In this document: piece by piece, positions 1 through 8,366 of the stretch | Layout: every line of letters begins with the position of its first letter | Numbering within the stretch: position 1 is the stretch's first letter | Assembly: GCF_014212175.1 (NCBI RefSeq) | Contig: NZ_JACJVR010000140.1 | Span: 1-56,016 of the forward strand | Source: Cohnella xylanilytica | Lineage (GTDB): Bacteria > Bacillota > Bacilli > Paenibacillales > Paenibacillaceae | Length of the DNA stretch: 56,016 bases | Direction: 5' to 3' | Made by a program: the position numbers and the translations under genes | The notes under the pieces: generated by a model | What the model saw: the letters and a program-made list of their open reading frames with translations, nothing else | The model's database searches: none | Told to the model about the DNA's origin: nothing

Positions 1-300
1 AAATACGAGGGACGGACCCAGGAGACGCTAATTCGTTGGAAATGGGCGAATTTGAATTCTAACGGATCGTACAGACGTGATTTCGTTCCGGATGCCCGCA
101 TGTCCCCACGATTGGCCGAAATAAGAACGCCTGAGTCCGTTAGATTTTCAAAATGGGCTTTTGACGCTAAATAGCGACTCCTGAAACCGTAAGAGCTTAT
201 ACCGATGAACCCGTGGGATAGGATCCGATAGTAACGTCGATTTTGGCATCCGAATCCAACGATTCCGGGACAAGTTCCGTTAGTCAAATGGTCATCCCAA
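1..300. repeat. Degenerate intergenic repeat region
   Basis: No credible gene is visible in the first 510 bases. The motif (T)CCGTTAG or TTCGTTGG followed by AAATGG recurs near 32, 135 and 279, with CTAACGG near 59, which suggests decayed copies of an intergenic repeat. Spacing is irregular (about 103 and 144 bp), so this is only a loose repeat. Bases 300-510 form the leader of the DedA gene. Confidence 0.3.
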
Positions 301-364
301 GTTTTTTTCTACGATTGCCTCCCCGGACTCAGGGCCGCTTCTCTCAGATGGTGGAGGGACTCCC

Positions 365-383
365 TCTATTTTGTTAAAATAGA
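365..383. promoter_or_regulatory. AT-rich perfect inverted repeat upstream of dedA
   Basis: TCTATTTT at 365-372 and AAAATAGA at 376-383 form perfect 8-bp arms around GTT. It lies 130 bp upstream of the DedA start in otherwise mixed-composition DNA. It could be an operator or a transcript-end hairpin; there is no T-run after it. The function is not known. Confidence 0.35.
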
Positions 384-510
384 TAGCCTGTACGTCGTCT
401 TAAGTTGATCTTATGTTTCTCCTAAACCGTCTATTAAGAAGTCCGGGTTATTCTGGTCGTGTGAATACGATTCCGCTATCGGAAAAATAGAGAAAAGGGA
501 GCGGAGCCAT

Positions 511-1152
511 TTGAAACTGCTGGAGCTGATCGAGAGCCTGTTCGCGCACTACGGCTACCTCGTCTTGCTGATCGGCCTCCCGCTCGACGCGATCGCGCTG
601 CCGATCCCGCCGGGCAATACGACTCTTACGTATACGGGTTATCTATCGTTCAAAGGGATTCTCTCCCTTCCGTCGGCCCTGGCCGCGGCGTTCGCGGGAG
701 CGGCGATCGGAATGACGGTCACCTATTGGATCGGCTACAAGCTGGGAATGCCCCTGATCGAGAGGTACGGGAAGTGGCTGCTCCTGAAGCCCGAGTATTT
801 GACCAAAACGAGAAGGTTCTACGATAAATACGGCAACCGGCTGCTCCTGTTCAGCTGCTTCATTCCGGGGGTTCGGCAATTTATCGGCTACTTCGCGGGC
901 ATCGTCCGCGTACCGTACCGCGACTTCGCCTTGTACGGGTACGCGGGTTCCGCGCTATGGGTGCTCGCGTTCGTCGGAGTCGGGTACCTGTTCGGGGAAC
1001 AATGGCAGCTTGCGTTCCGCTGGCTCGAGCAGTCGCTGAAGTACCTCTCGCTCGGGGTGGCGGCCGCGCTCGTTCTCATCCTCTCGCTCAAGTGGCGCGG
1101 CCGCCGTCTGCGGGCGCGGCTGGACAAGCTCAAAGGGGAGGCGGACGGATGA
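511..1152 (+). CDS. DedA family membrane protein (SNARE-associated/VTT domain)
   Basis: A 213-residue polytopic membrane protein of the DedA family, whose members act in the cytoplasmic membrane in lipid-carrier recycling and membrane homeostasis. The family core spans roughly residues 25-165, with the GLPLDAIALPIPPG re-entrant segment near 22-35 and the FIPGVRQF segment near 117-124. At position 116, where many relatives have Arg before FIPG, there is Cys. It starts with TTG at 511, chosen because AAGGGAG lies about 9 bases upstream. Its last four bases overlap the start of the glycosyltransferase gene (ATGA), so the two are probably translated together. The lipid substrate cannot be read from the sequence. 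Confidence 0.9.
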   Translation: MKLLELIESLFAHYGYLVLLIGLPLDAIALPIPPGNTTLTYTGYLSFKGILSLPSALAAAFAGAAIGMTVTYWIGYKLGMPLIERYGKWLLLKPEYLTKTRRFYDKYGNRLLLFSCFIPGVRQFIGYFAGIVRVPYRDFALYGYAGSALWVLAFVGVGYLFGEQWQLAFRWLEQSLKYLSLGVAAALVLILSLKWRGRRLRARLDKLKGEADG

Positions 1153-2612
1153 AGCTCGCGAATCGGACGATCGCTTTGGGCGGCGGGCTGTTTTTCCTGG
1201 TCGCGCTGATCGCGTCGGTCTTGACGGCGGCGGACCGGATCGGTTCGGTCTGGGCGACGGTTCTCTCGCTGGCCGTCGCCTTCGGCCTCGCGATAGGAGC
1301 CTTCCGGCTGTCTCTTGCCGGGAGGCTGAGCGGGCGCGTTTTTCTCGCCGTCGCGTTAGGGCTGGGCTTCCTGATCCGGCTGGCTTGGATCCTATGGAAC
1401 CCGACGCCGCCGGCCTCGGACTTCCAGGTCATGTACGAGGCGGCCCGCGCCGCGGCGGCCGGAGACTTCGCCTTCTCGCAGAAGCCGTACTATACGAACT
1501 TCCCCTACCAATTCGGGTTCACGATGTACCAGGCTCTCGTCATCCGGTTGTTCGGGGATTCGCTGTTCGCGCTTCGGCTGCTGAACGTCCTGTTCGGCGT
1601 CGGGACCGCGGCGATCTTGTACTTGGCCGGCTCCCGGGCCTACAACGAGAGCTGCGGCCGGATCGCCGCCCTTGTCTATCTGCTCTATCCGCCGAACATT
1701 ATCATGGGCTCGGTGCTTACCAATCAGCACATATCCGGCTTCCTGCTCCTGACGGGGTGTCTCGTGCTGCTCCGGGGGCGGCATTCGAAGCTCGCGTGGC
1801 TGCCGGCCGGCGTTCTGCTCGCGCTGGGCCAACTGATGCGCCCGATCGCGATCGTCTATCTGGCCGCGATCGTCCTGTTCTTCCTGGCTAGCCTATGGAA
1901 GAGACGCCCTTTCTTCCCTCGCTATGCGCTGGCCGCCGGAGCCCGTGTCGCCGGGATGATCGCCGCCTATTATCTCGTTCTCGCCTTGGCGAGCGCCTCT
2001 CTGAATGTCGGAGGGGTGACCGATCGAAGCCTGTTCGGCGGAGACAAGTACTGGAAGTTCATGGTCGGCTTGAACGCGAGCACGGACGGCCGCTGGTCGG
2101 CGGAGGACGCCAAGTACTCGAACAGCTATCCGGCCGGGGAGGAACGCAGCCGCGCCCAGCTGGTCAAGATCCGGGAGCGGTTGTCCGACCCGGCCGAGAC
2201 GGCAGCCCTCATGGGGCGGAAGCTCGTGCAGCTGTGGGGAGGCGCGGACGCTTCCGCCTATTGGAGCCTGCAAGGGACGGGGCGGGAGAACGATTGGGAC
2301 AAGCCGTTGAATCGCGTCGAACGGGCGATGTACGTTCTGCTCTGCGCGTTCGGCTGCGCGGCGATGGTGTCGCTGTGGAGACGGGGGCGATCCGGGGAAG
2401 CGGCTTTCTATACGCTGCTGCTTCTGCTGTATGCGGGGATTCACCTGCTGATCGAGATCCAGCCGCGGTACCGCCTCGACCTCATCCCGGCGCTCCTTCT
2501 GGTCCAGAGCTACGGCGCTTACCGGGTGTACGGCTGGGTGCGGGAGCTCCGGCTGCCGACGGGCCTCCCCGGCGCCCGCGAGCGGGACCGCACCGGCGGC
2601 TTCGGCGCGTAG
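1149..2612 (+). CDS. Glycosyltransferase family 39-type membrane protein
   Basis: A 487-residue protein with about ten hydrophobic segments, typical of ArnT/PMT-like (GT39/GT83) transferases that move a sugar from a polyprenyl-phosphate donor on the outer face of the membrane. An acidic loop after the first membrane segments (PPASDFQVMYEAARA, about residues 91-105) fits the donor-binding loop of the family. The frame is open back to 957, but the ATG at 1149 overlaps the DedA stop and has GGGGAG just upstream, so it is the likely start. Pairing with DedA suggests a lipid-linked sugar process. No terminator is seen; a tandem repeat array begins 67 bp after the stop. Confidence 0.8.
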   Translation: MKLANRTIALGGGLFFLVALIASVLTAADRIGSVWATVLSLAVAFGLAIGAFRLSLAGRLSGRVFLAVALGLGFLIRLAWILWNPTPPASDFQVMYEAARAAAAGDFAFSQKPYYTNFPYQFGFTMYQALVIRLFGDSLFALRLLNVLFGVGTAAILYLAGSRAYNESCGRIAALVYLLYPPNIIMGSVLTNQHISGFLLLTGCLVLLRGRHSKLAWLPAGVLLALGQLMRPIAIVYLAAIVLFFLASLWKRRPFFPRYALAAGARVAGMIAAYYLVLALASASLNVGGVTDRSLFGGDKYWKFMVGLNASTDGRWSAEDAKYSNSYPAGEERSRAQLVKIRERLSDPAETAALMGRKLVQLWGGADASAYWSLQGTGRENDWDKPLNRVERAMYVLLCAFGCAAMVSLWRRGRSGEAAFYTLLLLLYAGIHLLIEIQPRYRLDLIPALLLVQSYGAYRVYGWVRELRLPTGLPGARERDRTGGFGA

Positions 2613-2679
2613 CGTCCGGAAGATGCGCCGTATGCGGCGCGCGGCCCTTGGCCGTGCGTGCGACTTGTGCGGCAGCAGC

Positions 2680-2905
2680 GGTTACAGAAGCAACTCCATG
2701 CGATTTAGGCACTGTAACCTCCAAAATGGTGGTTACAGCAGCAACTCCATGCGACTCAGCCTCTGTAACCTCCAAAATGGTGGTTGCAGCAGCAACTCCA
2801 CGCGACTCGGCCTCTGTAACTTCCAAAATGGTGGTTGCAGCAGCAACTCCACGCGACTCGGCCTCTGTAACTTCCAAAATGGTGGTTACAGCAGCAACAC
2901 CACTC
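2680..2905. repeat. 51-bp tandem hairpin array (family A, left copy)
   Basis: Units start at 2680, 2731, 2782, 2833 and 2884, exactly 51 bp apart; four are complete and the fifth decays after about 22 bases. Each complete unit ends in the near-palindrome GTAACCTCC-AAAAT-GGTGGTTAC, where the right arm runs into the next unit. Because 51 is divisible by three, several frames stay open, but no ribosome binding site or start is associated and the hairpin symmetry is that of DNA or RNA structure. The same family recurs inverted at 55849-56003. Confidence 0.9.
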
Positions 2906-3069
2906 GACACTCCCGATTCCGCAGACAGATGTCCCCTATTCGCGCGTTCTAACTTACGTGTTATCTGTTACCCGAGACGGCGAGAGGACCGGCTGGTTGG
3001 ACGGAAAGTTAGTTAGCAAGGAATATCGAGTTGGACAGTGGGATCATCGCGGCTACGAATTGGACAGTA

Positions 3070-3136
3070 GGTTGCGGTTGAGCTGACTGGGTTGCGGCTC
3101 AAGTCGACTGGATTGCGGTTGAGGTGACGGGTTGGA
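3070..3136. repeat. Short tandem repeat of about 20 bp
   Basis: Three consecutive units beginning GGTTGCGG or GGATTGCGG (3070, 3089, 3110; 19-21 bp each) with GACTG/GTGAC ends, followed by a partial unit. No coding signal is present. Together with the 51-bp array it fills the gap between the glycosyltransferase and the GH105 gene. Confidence 0.6.
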
Positions 3137-3196
3137 TAGCGGGCGAGACGATGAGCGTTGACGATGCGGCTACTGGCGGAGCGGCGGCATAATCAC

Positions 3197-3239
3197 GACG
3201 AAGAAGAGGCTGCGGGCTTCCCGCGGCCTCTTCTTCGTC
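3197..3239 (-). terminator. Strong hairpin after the GH105 gene
   Basis: Perfect 14-bp arms GACGAAGAAGAGGC (3197-3210) and its complement (3226-3239), extended by GCGGG/CCCGC inside. It lies 14 bp beyond the GH105 stop codon, which suggests the end of the rhamnogalacturonan operon. No clear T-run follows on either strand. Confidence 0.6.
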
Positions 3240-3252
3240 TCTAATCGAGTGT

Positions 3253-4368
3253 TCATACCGAGATCAGATCGTTCATCTCGACGCACGCCATGACGAACGC
3301 GCCGACGCCGTGCAGATCGTTGCGGCTCGTCGGGCGAGTGACGTAGTTCTCGTAGTCCCCCGCGGACGTGCCGATGCAGATGTTCGGCATGGAGAATTCG
3401 CCGTCCGCCGAGGCCCGGGCAATGACGGTCACCAGGCCGCGATAGCCGATGCGGGCGGCGGTCAGGCATTCGTAGCCGACGATCCCCTGCTTCACCCCGC
3501 GAGCCAGCGCGTAGACGAACAGGCTCGAGCAAGACGTCTCCAGCCAGTTGTCGGGCCGATCCCCTTTGTCCACCACCTGGTACCATAAGCCGCTGCCCGG
3601 GTCCTGGAAGCGAACGAGCGCCCGCAGAAGACTCCGCTGCGTCTCCTCCAGCTCCGGGCGCGCGGGCGCGCCGTCCGGCAGCAAGTCGAGGAAGTGCGCC
3701 AGCGCCAAAGCGTACCAGCCGATCGAGCGGCCCCAGAACTCCGGCGAGCAGCCGGTCTCCGGGTCGGCCCAAGGCATGCGCCGGCTCTCGTCCCAAGCGT
3801 GGTACAGCAGCCCGCTCCTCTCGTCGCGCATATGCTTGCGCATGAGCCGCTCCTGAAGCAGCGCCATCTCCCGCAAGCCGCCGTCCTCTCCCCCGTTCCC
3901 GTAGGCATCGGCATACTTCAGCGCGAAAACGCCGCCCATGTACAGGCCGTCCAGCCACATCTGGTACGGATACTTGTCCTTATGCCAGAACCCGCCCTCC
4001 GACGTCCGGTTCAGCGTCCGGTACAATCCCTTCAGCCGATCGGCGGCGATACGATACCTGGCGTCCCCGGTCCGCTTATGCAGCCGGAACAGCAGCAGCC
4101 CGGCCTGGATCGCGTCGAGCTCGTCCCGGGCGAACAGAAGGTTCCCCCGCTCGTCCACGAGCCCGTCGACGTACCCTTGAATGTATTCGTCGTACCGGCG
4201 ATCCCCCGCCGCTTCCGCCAGCCGCTCCATCCCGCACAGGAACACGCCCTGATGATAATGCCAGCGGCGGGCCGGCGGAAGCTCCGACGGCTCGCAAGCC
4301 GCCATAAGCGCCTCGCAAGCGGCCTTCGCCCACTCGATCGGGGCTCGTTGCGCTATCGCAGCATTCAT
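3253..4368 (-). CDS. yteR: Unsaturated rhamnogalacturonyl hydrolase (GH105, YteR type)
   Basis: A 371-residue cytoplasmic (alpha/alpha)6-barrel enzyme that removes the unsaturated galacturonyl residue from rhamnogalacturonan disaccharides made by lyases. The sequence follows Bacillus subtilis YteR closely: RRWHYHQGVFLCG (35-47), RDELDAIQAG (81-90), TLNRTSEGGFWHK (118-130) and QMWLDGLYMGG (136-146), in which Asp140 matches the catalytic Asp143 of YteR. There is no signal peptide, as expected for the intracellular step. The frame opens at 4392, but the ATG at 4368 has GGAGG a few bases upstream and fits the family N-terminus. It is the last gene after the importer permeases, 69 bp downstream of the LplC-like gene. 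Confidence 0.93.
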   Translation of the reverse strand: MNAAIAQRAPIEWAKAACEALMAACEPSELPPARRWHYHQGVFLCGMERLAEAAGDRRYDEYIQGYVDGLVDERGNLLFARDELDAIQAGLLLFRLHKRTGDARYRIAADRLKGLYRTLNRTSEGGFWHKDKYPYQMWLDGLYMGGVFALKYADAYGNGGEDGGLREMALLQERLMRKHMRDERSGLLYHAWDESRRMPWADPETGCSPEFWGRSIGWYALALAHFLDLLPDGAPARPELEETQRSLLRALVRFQDPGSGLWYQVVDKGDRPDNWLETSCSSLFVYALARGVKQGIVGYECLTAARIGYRGLVTVIARASADGEFSMPNICIGTSAGDYENYVTRPTSRNDLHGVGAFVMACVEMNDLISV

Positions 4369-4437
4369 CCTCCACACTCCCTCTGTCGCCATCTCTCTTT
4401 TTTCACCAGACTAATCTTGACTCCCCCGGCTGCCCGA

Positions 4438-5313
4438 CTACCCCTTGATCGATCCGAGCAATGCTCCCTTGGCGAAATGCTTCTGCAAGAAAGGATACAC
4501 GAGCAGAATCGGCAGAGTCGCTACCAAGATGACCGCCATCTTGACCGCCTGATCCGGCGGAGGCACGACTCCGTCGAGATCGGAGCTGTGATCGAACCCG
4601 CTCGCGAGAACGACGATCTGCCGCAGAAGCACCTGGATCGGCCACATCTTGCTGTCGTTGAGGTAAATGATCGCGTTCAGGTACGTGTTCCAGTACGTGA
4701 CCGCGTAGAACAGGGACAGCGTCGCGACGGCCGGCATCGAGAGCGGCAGCACGATCCGGAACAGAATGCCGAAGTCGGTGCACCCGTCGATCTTGGCCGA
4801 TTCCTCCAGTCCCTCGGGGATGTTCTGGAAGAAGTTCTTCAAGATGATCATGTTGAACGCGTTGATCGTCAGCGGCAGCACGAGCGCCGCGTACGTGTCG
4901 ATGAGGCCGAGCTCGCTCACGACGAGGAACGTCGGAATAAGCCCCCCGTTGAACAGCATCGTGAATACGACAAGGAACATGAGCGTCCGGCGGCCGTCCA
5001 GGTCCTTGCGCGACAGCCCGTACGCCATGAGCGACGTGATCAGCATGCTGAACAGGGTGCCGCACACCGTGACGCCCACCGACACCGCCATCGCCCGGAA
5101 GATCGTATTCGTCGAGAAAATAAACCGGTAAGCGTCCCAGCTCCAATCCGTCGGGAACAGCACGAACTTCTTCGCCGCCATCTCCGCGCTCGTCGTGAAC
5201 GATCCCGCCAGCACGTGGATAAAGGGCAGGATCGTGACCAAGGCGACTATCGTCAGCAGCGCGAAGTTGACGATGCCGAACAACCGGCCGCCCAGCGAGC
5301 GGTCTTCTACCAT
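4438..5313 (-). CDS. Carbohydrate ABC permease, LplC/YtcP type
   Basis: A 291-residue inner-membrane subunit of a CUT1-family importer with six predicted membrane segments. The EAA loop that contacts the ATPase is LEESAKIDGCTDFGILFRI near residues 181-199. The sequence ends with LLGSIKG, the usual C-terminus of this family. Start is ATG at 5313 with GGAGGAG upstream. It follows its partner permease by 21 bp, and the pair corresponds to YteP/YtcP next to YteR in Bacillus. No ATPase gene is nearby, so an MsmX-like shared ATPase is inferred. The likely cargo is rhamnogalacturonan oligosaccharide, inferred from the GH105 neighbour. Confidence 0.9.
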   Translation of the reverse strand: MVEDRSLGGRLFGIVNFALLTIVALVTILPFIHVLAGSFTTSAEMAAKKFVLFPTDWSWDAYRFIFSTNTIFRAMAVSVGVTVCGTLFSMLITSLMAYGLSRKDLDGRRTLMFLVVFTMLFNGGLIPTFLVVSELGLIDTYAALVLPLTINAFNMIILKNFFQNIPEGLEESAKIDGCTDFGILFRIVLPLSMPAVATLSLFYAVTYWNTYLNAIIYLNDSKMWPIQVLLRQIVVLASGFDHSSDLDGVVPPPDQAVKMAVILVATLPILLVYPFLQKHFAKGALLGSIKG

Positions 5314-5334
5314 ATGAACTCCTCCTCTCCGGCC

Positions 5335-6282
5335 TTAATAGACGCCTTCTTCTCCGAATTTCTTGGCCAGCCGGTTGGCGATGACGACCAGGATGAGCCC
5401 GACGAGCGACTTGAAGAAGCCGATGGCCGCGCTGTAGCTGAACTTCATCTGGCGGAGCCCCGCCGTGTATACGTACGTGTCGATAATCTCCGCGACGTCG
5501 CGGTTCATCGAGTTGAGCAGCAGGTACACATGCTCGAAGCCGAGCTCCAGCACGTCCCCGATCTTCAGAATGAGCAGGACGATGATGACGCTGCGGATCG
5601 CCGGGAGCGTGATGTGCCAGATCTGGCGAAGCCGCCCCGCCCCGTCCATCCGGGCCGCCTCGTACAGCTGCGTGTCGACGGACGCGATCGCCGCCAGGTA
5701 GATGATCGTTCCCCACCCCGCCTCGCGCCAGATGACCTGAATGATGTAGGTCGGCCGGAACCACGCGGAGCTGAGGAGGAAGTTGATCTTCTCGAACCCC
5801 ATCCAGGAGAGCAGCTCGTTAATGATGCCGCCGTCCATCGTCAGCATGACGTAGCCGATCGAGACGATGATGACCCAGGACATGAAGTGGGGCAAGTAGA
5901 TTAACGTTTGGAAAAAGCGCTTGAAAAATGAGATTCTCACTTCGTTCAGCATCAGCGCCAGAATGATCGGAATCGGGAAATAAATGAGGATGTTCAAGCT
6001 GAACAGGATCAGCGTGTTGGACAGAATGTTCAGGAAGTCCGGCTCGGAGAACAGTCTCCGGAAGTGCTCCAAGCCGACCCATTCGCTGCCCGTGATCCCG
6101 CGGAACGGCTTGTAATCCTGGAACGAGATGATGAGCCCGTACATCGGAATGTACTTGAACACGAGAAAATAAATCAGACCCGGCGCAATCATCAGATACA
6201 GCCATTTATTGCGCCGAATCCGTCTCGACCGCTCGCTGCCGGTCTTGAGCGCGGCCGCCGGCCGTACGATCGCTTCCTCCAT
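5335..6282 (-). CDS. Carbohydrate ABC permease, LplB/YteP type
   Basis: A 315-residue permease subunit with a basic N-terminal tail (about 1-30) and the family signature KYIPMYGLIISFQDYKPF near residues 43-60. The EAA loop YEAARMDGAGRLRQIWHI is near 207-224. The C-terminus has the usual NRLAKKFGEEGVY form. It starts with ATG at 6282 after AAGGAA. It forms a heterodimer with the LplC-like subunit encoded directly downstream and lies 78 bp after the solute-binding lipoprotein gene, in the same transcriptional direction. Confidence 0.9.
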   Translation of the reverse strand: MEEAIVRPAAALKTGSERSRRIRRNKWLYLMIAPGLIYFLVFKYIPMYGLIISFQDYKPFRGITGSEWVGLEHFRRLFSEPDFLNILSNTLILFSLNILIYFPIPIILALMLNEVRISFFKRFFQTLIYLPHFMSWVIIVSIGYVMLTMDGGIINELLSWMGFEKINFLLSSAWFRPTYIIQVIWREAGWGTIIYLAAIASVDTQLYEAARMDGAGRLRQIWHITLPAIRSVIIVLLILKIGDVLELGFEHVYLLLNSMNRDVAEIIDTYVYTAGLRQMKFSYSAAIGFFKSLVGLILVVIANRLAKKFGEEGVY

Positions 6283-6360
6283 CGCTTACGCTTCCTTTCC
6301 GCGCCTCGGGTGTGAGCCGGCAAGGCCGCCGCTAGCGGGCGACCCGCCGGCCTTCGGCCG

Positions 6361-7941
6361 TTACTTCTTGTATGCCGCGTTAAGCTCCTCGACGATCTTG
6401 TCGCCGCCGCGGCTCCGCCATTGCTCGACCGCTTTGTCGAAGCCGGCTTTGTCGATTTTCCCGTAGATGTACTGGTAAGTGGCGTCCGTAATGAGATTCT
6501 GCAGCTCCTGGCCCTTCTCGGTGTACGTCGGGGAATCGAGAGCGGCCGCCGGATCGTGGATGGCGATCTTCTCGTTCTCCAGCGCGAACTGTTCGGCGCG
6601 AATCCGCCCTTCGAGCGTGTAGTAGCCTTCGTACATGCCGTTCGTCTCCGACTCGCCGATGACGCTGTCCTTGTAGCCCTTCACCTCGCGCTCGGTCCGC
6701 TCCTTGTCGTCCGAGACCTTGGCCTTGCCGTCGACGACCGTGTAGTGGGTGCCTTCGATGCCCCAGAACATCATGTTGGCGACTTCCGGCGTCATCATCT
6801 TGTCGAAGAAGGCGAGAATCTCCTTCAGGCGGGCTTCGTCCTTGATCGCGGACTTGGGGAACAGGACGACGTTGTTGTAGCCCGGAATCGCCCACGTCGA
6901 CAGCTGGCCGTCCGGCCCCTTGATGAGCGCTTGCGTATCGACGACCGCCGTCGGCACGTTCTTGAGCAGATCCTTGTTGAGCGAATCGATATCCGACATC
7001 GCGCCGATGTAGAGACCGGCCTTGCCGCTCGTGAACAGGGCGACCTGGTCCGTCTTGCTCGTCGCGGCGAAGTCCTGGTTCATCGCCTTGGCGTCGCGGA
7101 TCTGCTTCATCGTATCCATCGCTTGGACGTACTGCGGGAACGTGAAGTCCGGCTGGAGCTGTCCGTCCTTCTCGCCCCAGTTGTTCGGCGTTCCGAACCA
7201 GGAGGCGATCGTCTTGAACGCGCCGTAGACGAGGTCGTTCCGGTCCGCGAGCCCGATCGTGTTCGGCTTGCCGTCCCCGTCCGGGTCCTTCTCGGTGAAC
7301 GCCTTCGCCATCGCCACCAGATCGTCGACGGTCTCCGGCGCCTTCAGATTCAGCTTATCCGCCCAGTCCTTCCGGTAGATGAGCCCTTGGCGGGCCAGCG
7401 GCCGCCCGATGTAGAGCGAATACAGCTTGCCGTCGACCTTCGTGTTGTCCAGGATGCGCGGCTTCAGCTTGCTCAGGTTCGGGAATTCGCTCAGGTACGG
7501 CCCGATCTCCCAGAACTGCCCGTCGCGGATCGCTCCCTTCATCTGAATGAAGGTCGACTGGTTCTTCAGATACGTCACTTCCGGAAGAGCGCCGGTCGCG
7601 AGCGCCGCGTTCAGCTTCTCTTCATACGTGTCGGCCGGGAAAAACTGATACGTCAGCTTCGTGTTCGTCAGCTTCTCGACCTCGTTCTTGATCGTGTCCG
7701 GCGGCGTCTCCGCGATATTAAGCGGAAGCATGATCGTGATCTTGACGGGATCCGCGTTCTTCGGCGGCTCCTCGGCCGGCTTGGATGCCTCCGCGGATGG
7801 CGACCCGCCCGCCTTCGGCGATTCATTGCCTGCGGACGGCGACGCTCCGCCGTTGCCTTCGTCCTTGCCCGCGCAGCCGGCCAGCAAGCCGGCCACGATG
7901 GCCACGCTGAGCAGCAGGGATGCTTTGCTTTGTCTTTGCAT
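6361..7941 (-). CDS. Solute-binding lipoprotein of the YteP/YtcP importer
   Basis: A 526-residue extracellular binding protein (LplA/YtcQ type). The signal peptide ends in the lipobox LLAGC with Cys23, followed by a low-complexity linker rich in Ser, Pro, Ala and Gly to about residue 60. A Ca-loop-like segment DPDGDGKPN lies near 213-221, typical for the family. Start ATG at 7941 follows GGAGGT by 8 bases. It is first in the operon with the two permeases and GH105. It is clearly paralogous to the binding protein encoded at 8367-9893: both share FWEIGPYL, EFPNL, VDGK.Y.LY and the GAFKT segment. Confidence 0.92.
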   Translation of the reverse strand: MQRQSKASLLLSVAIVAGLLAGCAGKDEGNGGASPSAGNESPKAGGSPSAEASKPAEEPPKNADPVKITIMLPLNIAETPPDTIKNEVEKLTNTKLTYQFFPADTYEEKLNAALATGALPEVTYLKNQSTFIQMKGAIRDGQFWEIGPYLSEFPNLSKLKPRILDNTKVDGKLYSLYIGRPLARQGLIYRKDWADKLNLKAPETVDDLVAMAKAFTEKDPDGDGKPNTIGLADRNDLVYGAFKTIASWFGTPNNWGEKDGQLQPDFTFPQYVQAMDTMKQIRDAKAMNQDFAATSKTDQVALFTSGKAGLYIGAMSDIDSLNKDLLKNVPTAVVDTQALIKGPDGQLSTWAIPGYNNVVLFPKSAIKDEARLKEILAFFDKMMTPEVANMMFWGIEGTHYTVVDGKAKVSDDKERTEREVKGYKDSVIGESETNGMYEGYYTLEGRIRAEQFALENEKIAIHDPAAALDSPTYTEKGQELQNLITDATYQYIYGKIDKAGFDKAVEQWRSRGGDKIVEELNAAYKK

Positions 7942-8068
7942 ACCGCTTGACCTCCATCTACCCGTTCGGATTGGATTGGGTGGTGCAAGTCAAACGATAC
8001 CTTGCGGCGAACGGGTGCCGATACAATCATTCCTACACATCGGGCCTCCCGCCGCCTTATCTGAGCAA

Positions 8069-8076
8069 ATGATTAT
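8069..8076. promoter_or_regulatory. ATGATTAT motif upstream of the first binding-protein gene
   Basis: ATGATTAT at 8069-8076 matches exactly the direct repeats found in front of the AraC-type regulator (9921 and 9940). A related inverse copy ATACAATCAT sits at 8021-8030. Both lie in the 290-bp leader of the binding-protein operon, so they are candidate sites for that regulator. Confidence 0.35.
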
Positions 8077-8198
8077 GAGCTGAGCCGGGGACACCTCGCT
8101 AACCGCTCATTCCGCCTCTCCTTCTCGCGGTGCCCCGGGTTTGTGCGACATGCGGTTCCTCTCTTGGGGCCTTTATCGCGATCCGCCCCCTTATCGAC

Positions 8199-8254
8199 GC
8201 GACAAAAAGGCGACAAAAAGGCGACAAAAAGAGGCCGGGCATTCACCCGACCTC
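8199..8254 (-). terminator. Rho-independent terminator with triplicated T-tract
   Basis: On the minus strand the stem GAGGTCGGG/CCCGGCCTC (8231-8254, loop TGAAT) is followed by CTTTTTGTCGC repeated three times (11-bp units, 8199-8231). It ends the transcript of the solute-binding gene at 8367-9893 and separates it from the downstream binding-protein operon. Confidence 0.85.
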
Positions 8255-8268
8255 TCCCTCGTCGTCGT

Positions 8269-8358
8269 CCTTCCAACCTTCCAACCTTCCAACCTTCCTA
8301 CCTGCCTACCTGCCTACCTTCCTACCTGCCTACCTTCCTACCTGCCTACCTTCCTTCC
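8269..8358. repeat. Octamer tandem repeat (CCTNCCNA)n, G-rich on the transcript
   Basis: About eleven 8-bp units: CCTTCCAA three times, then CCTTCCTA and CCTGCCTA mixed. The array begins 8 bp after the stop codon of the binding-protein gene. On the transcribed sense strand it reads as GG doublets every 4 bases over about 90 nt, which is a two-tetrad G-quadruplex pattern. It lies between the stop codon and the terminator. Confidence 0.92.
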
Positions 8359-8366
8359 GTGCCCGG

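Noticed and set aside
957..1148. N-terminal extension of the GT39-type protein
   Set aside because: It overlaps the DedA coding region in another frame and lacks a membrane-protein character; the ATG at 1149 has a good ribosome binding site.
2623..2952. Repeat-encoded protein through the 51-bp array (17-residue repeats in several frames)
   Set aside because: The frames stay open only because 51 is a multiple of three. There is no ribosome binding site, the DNA hairpin symmetry is conserved, and the same unit lies outside any gene at the right end.
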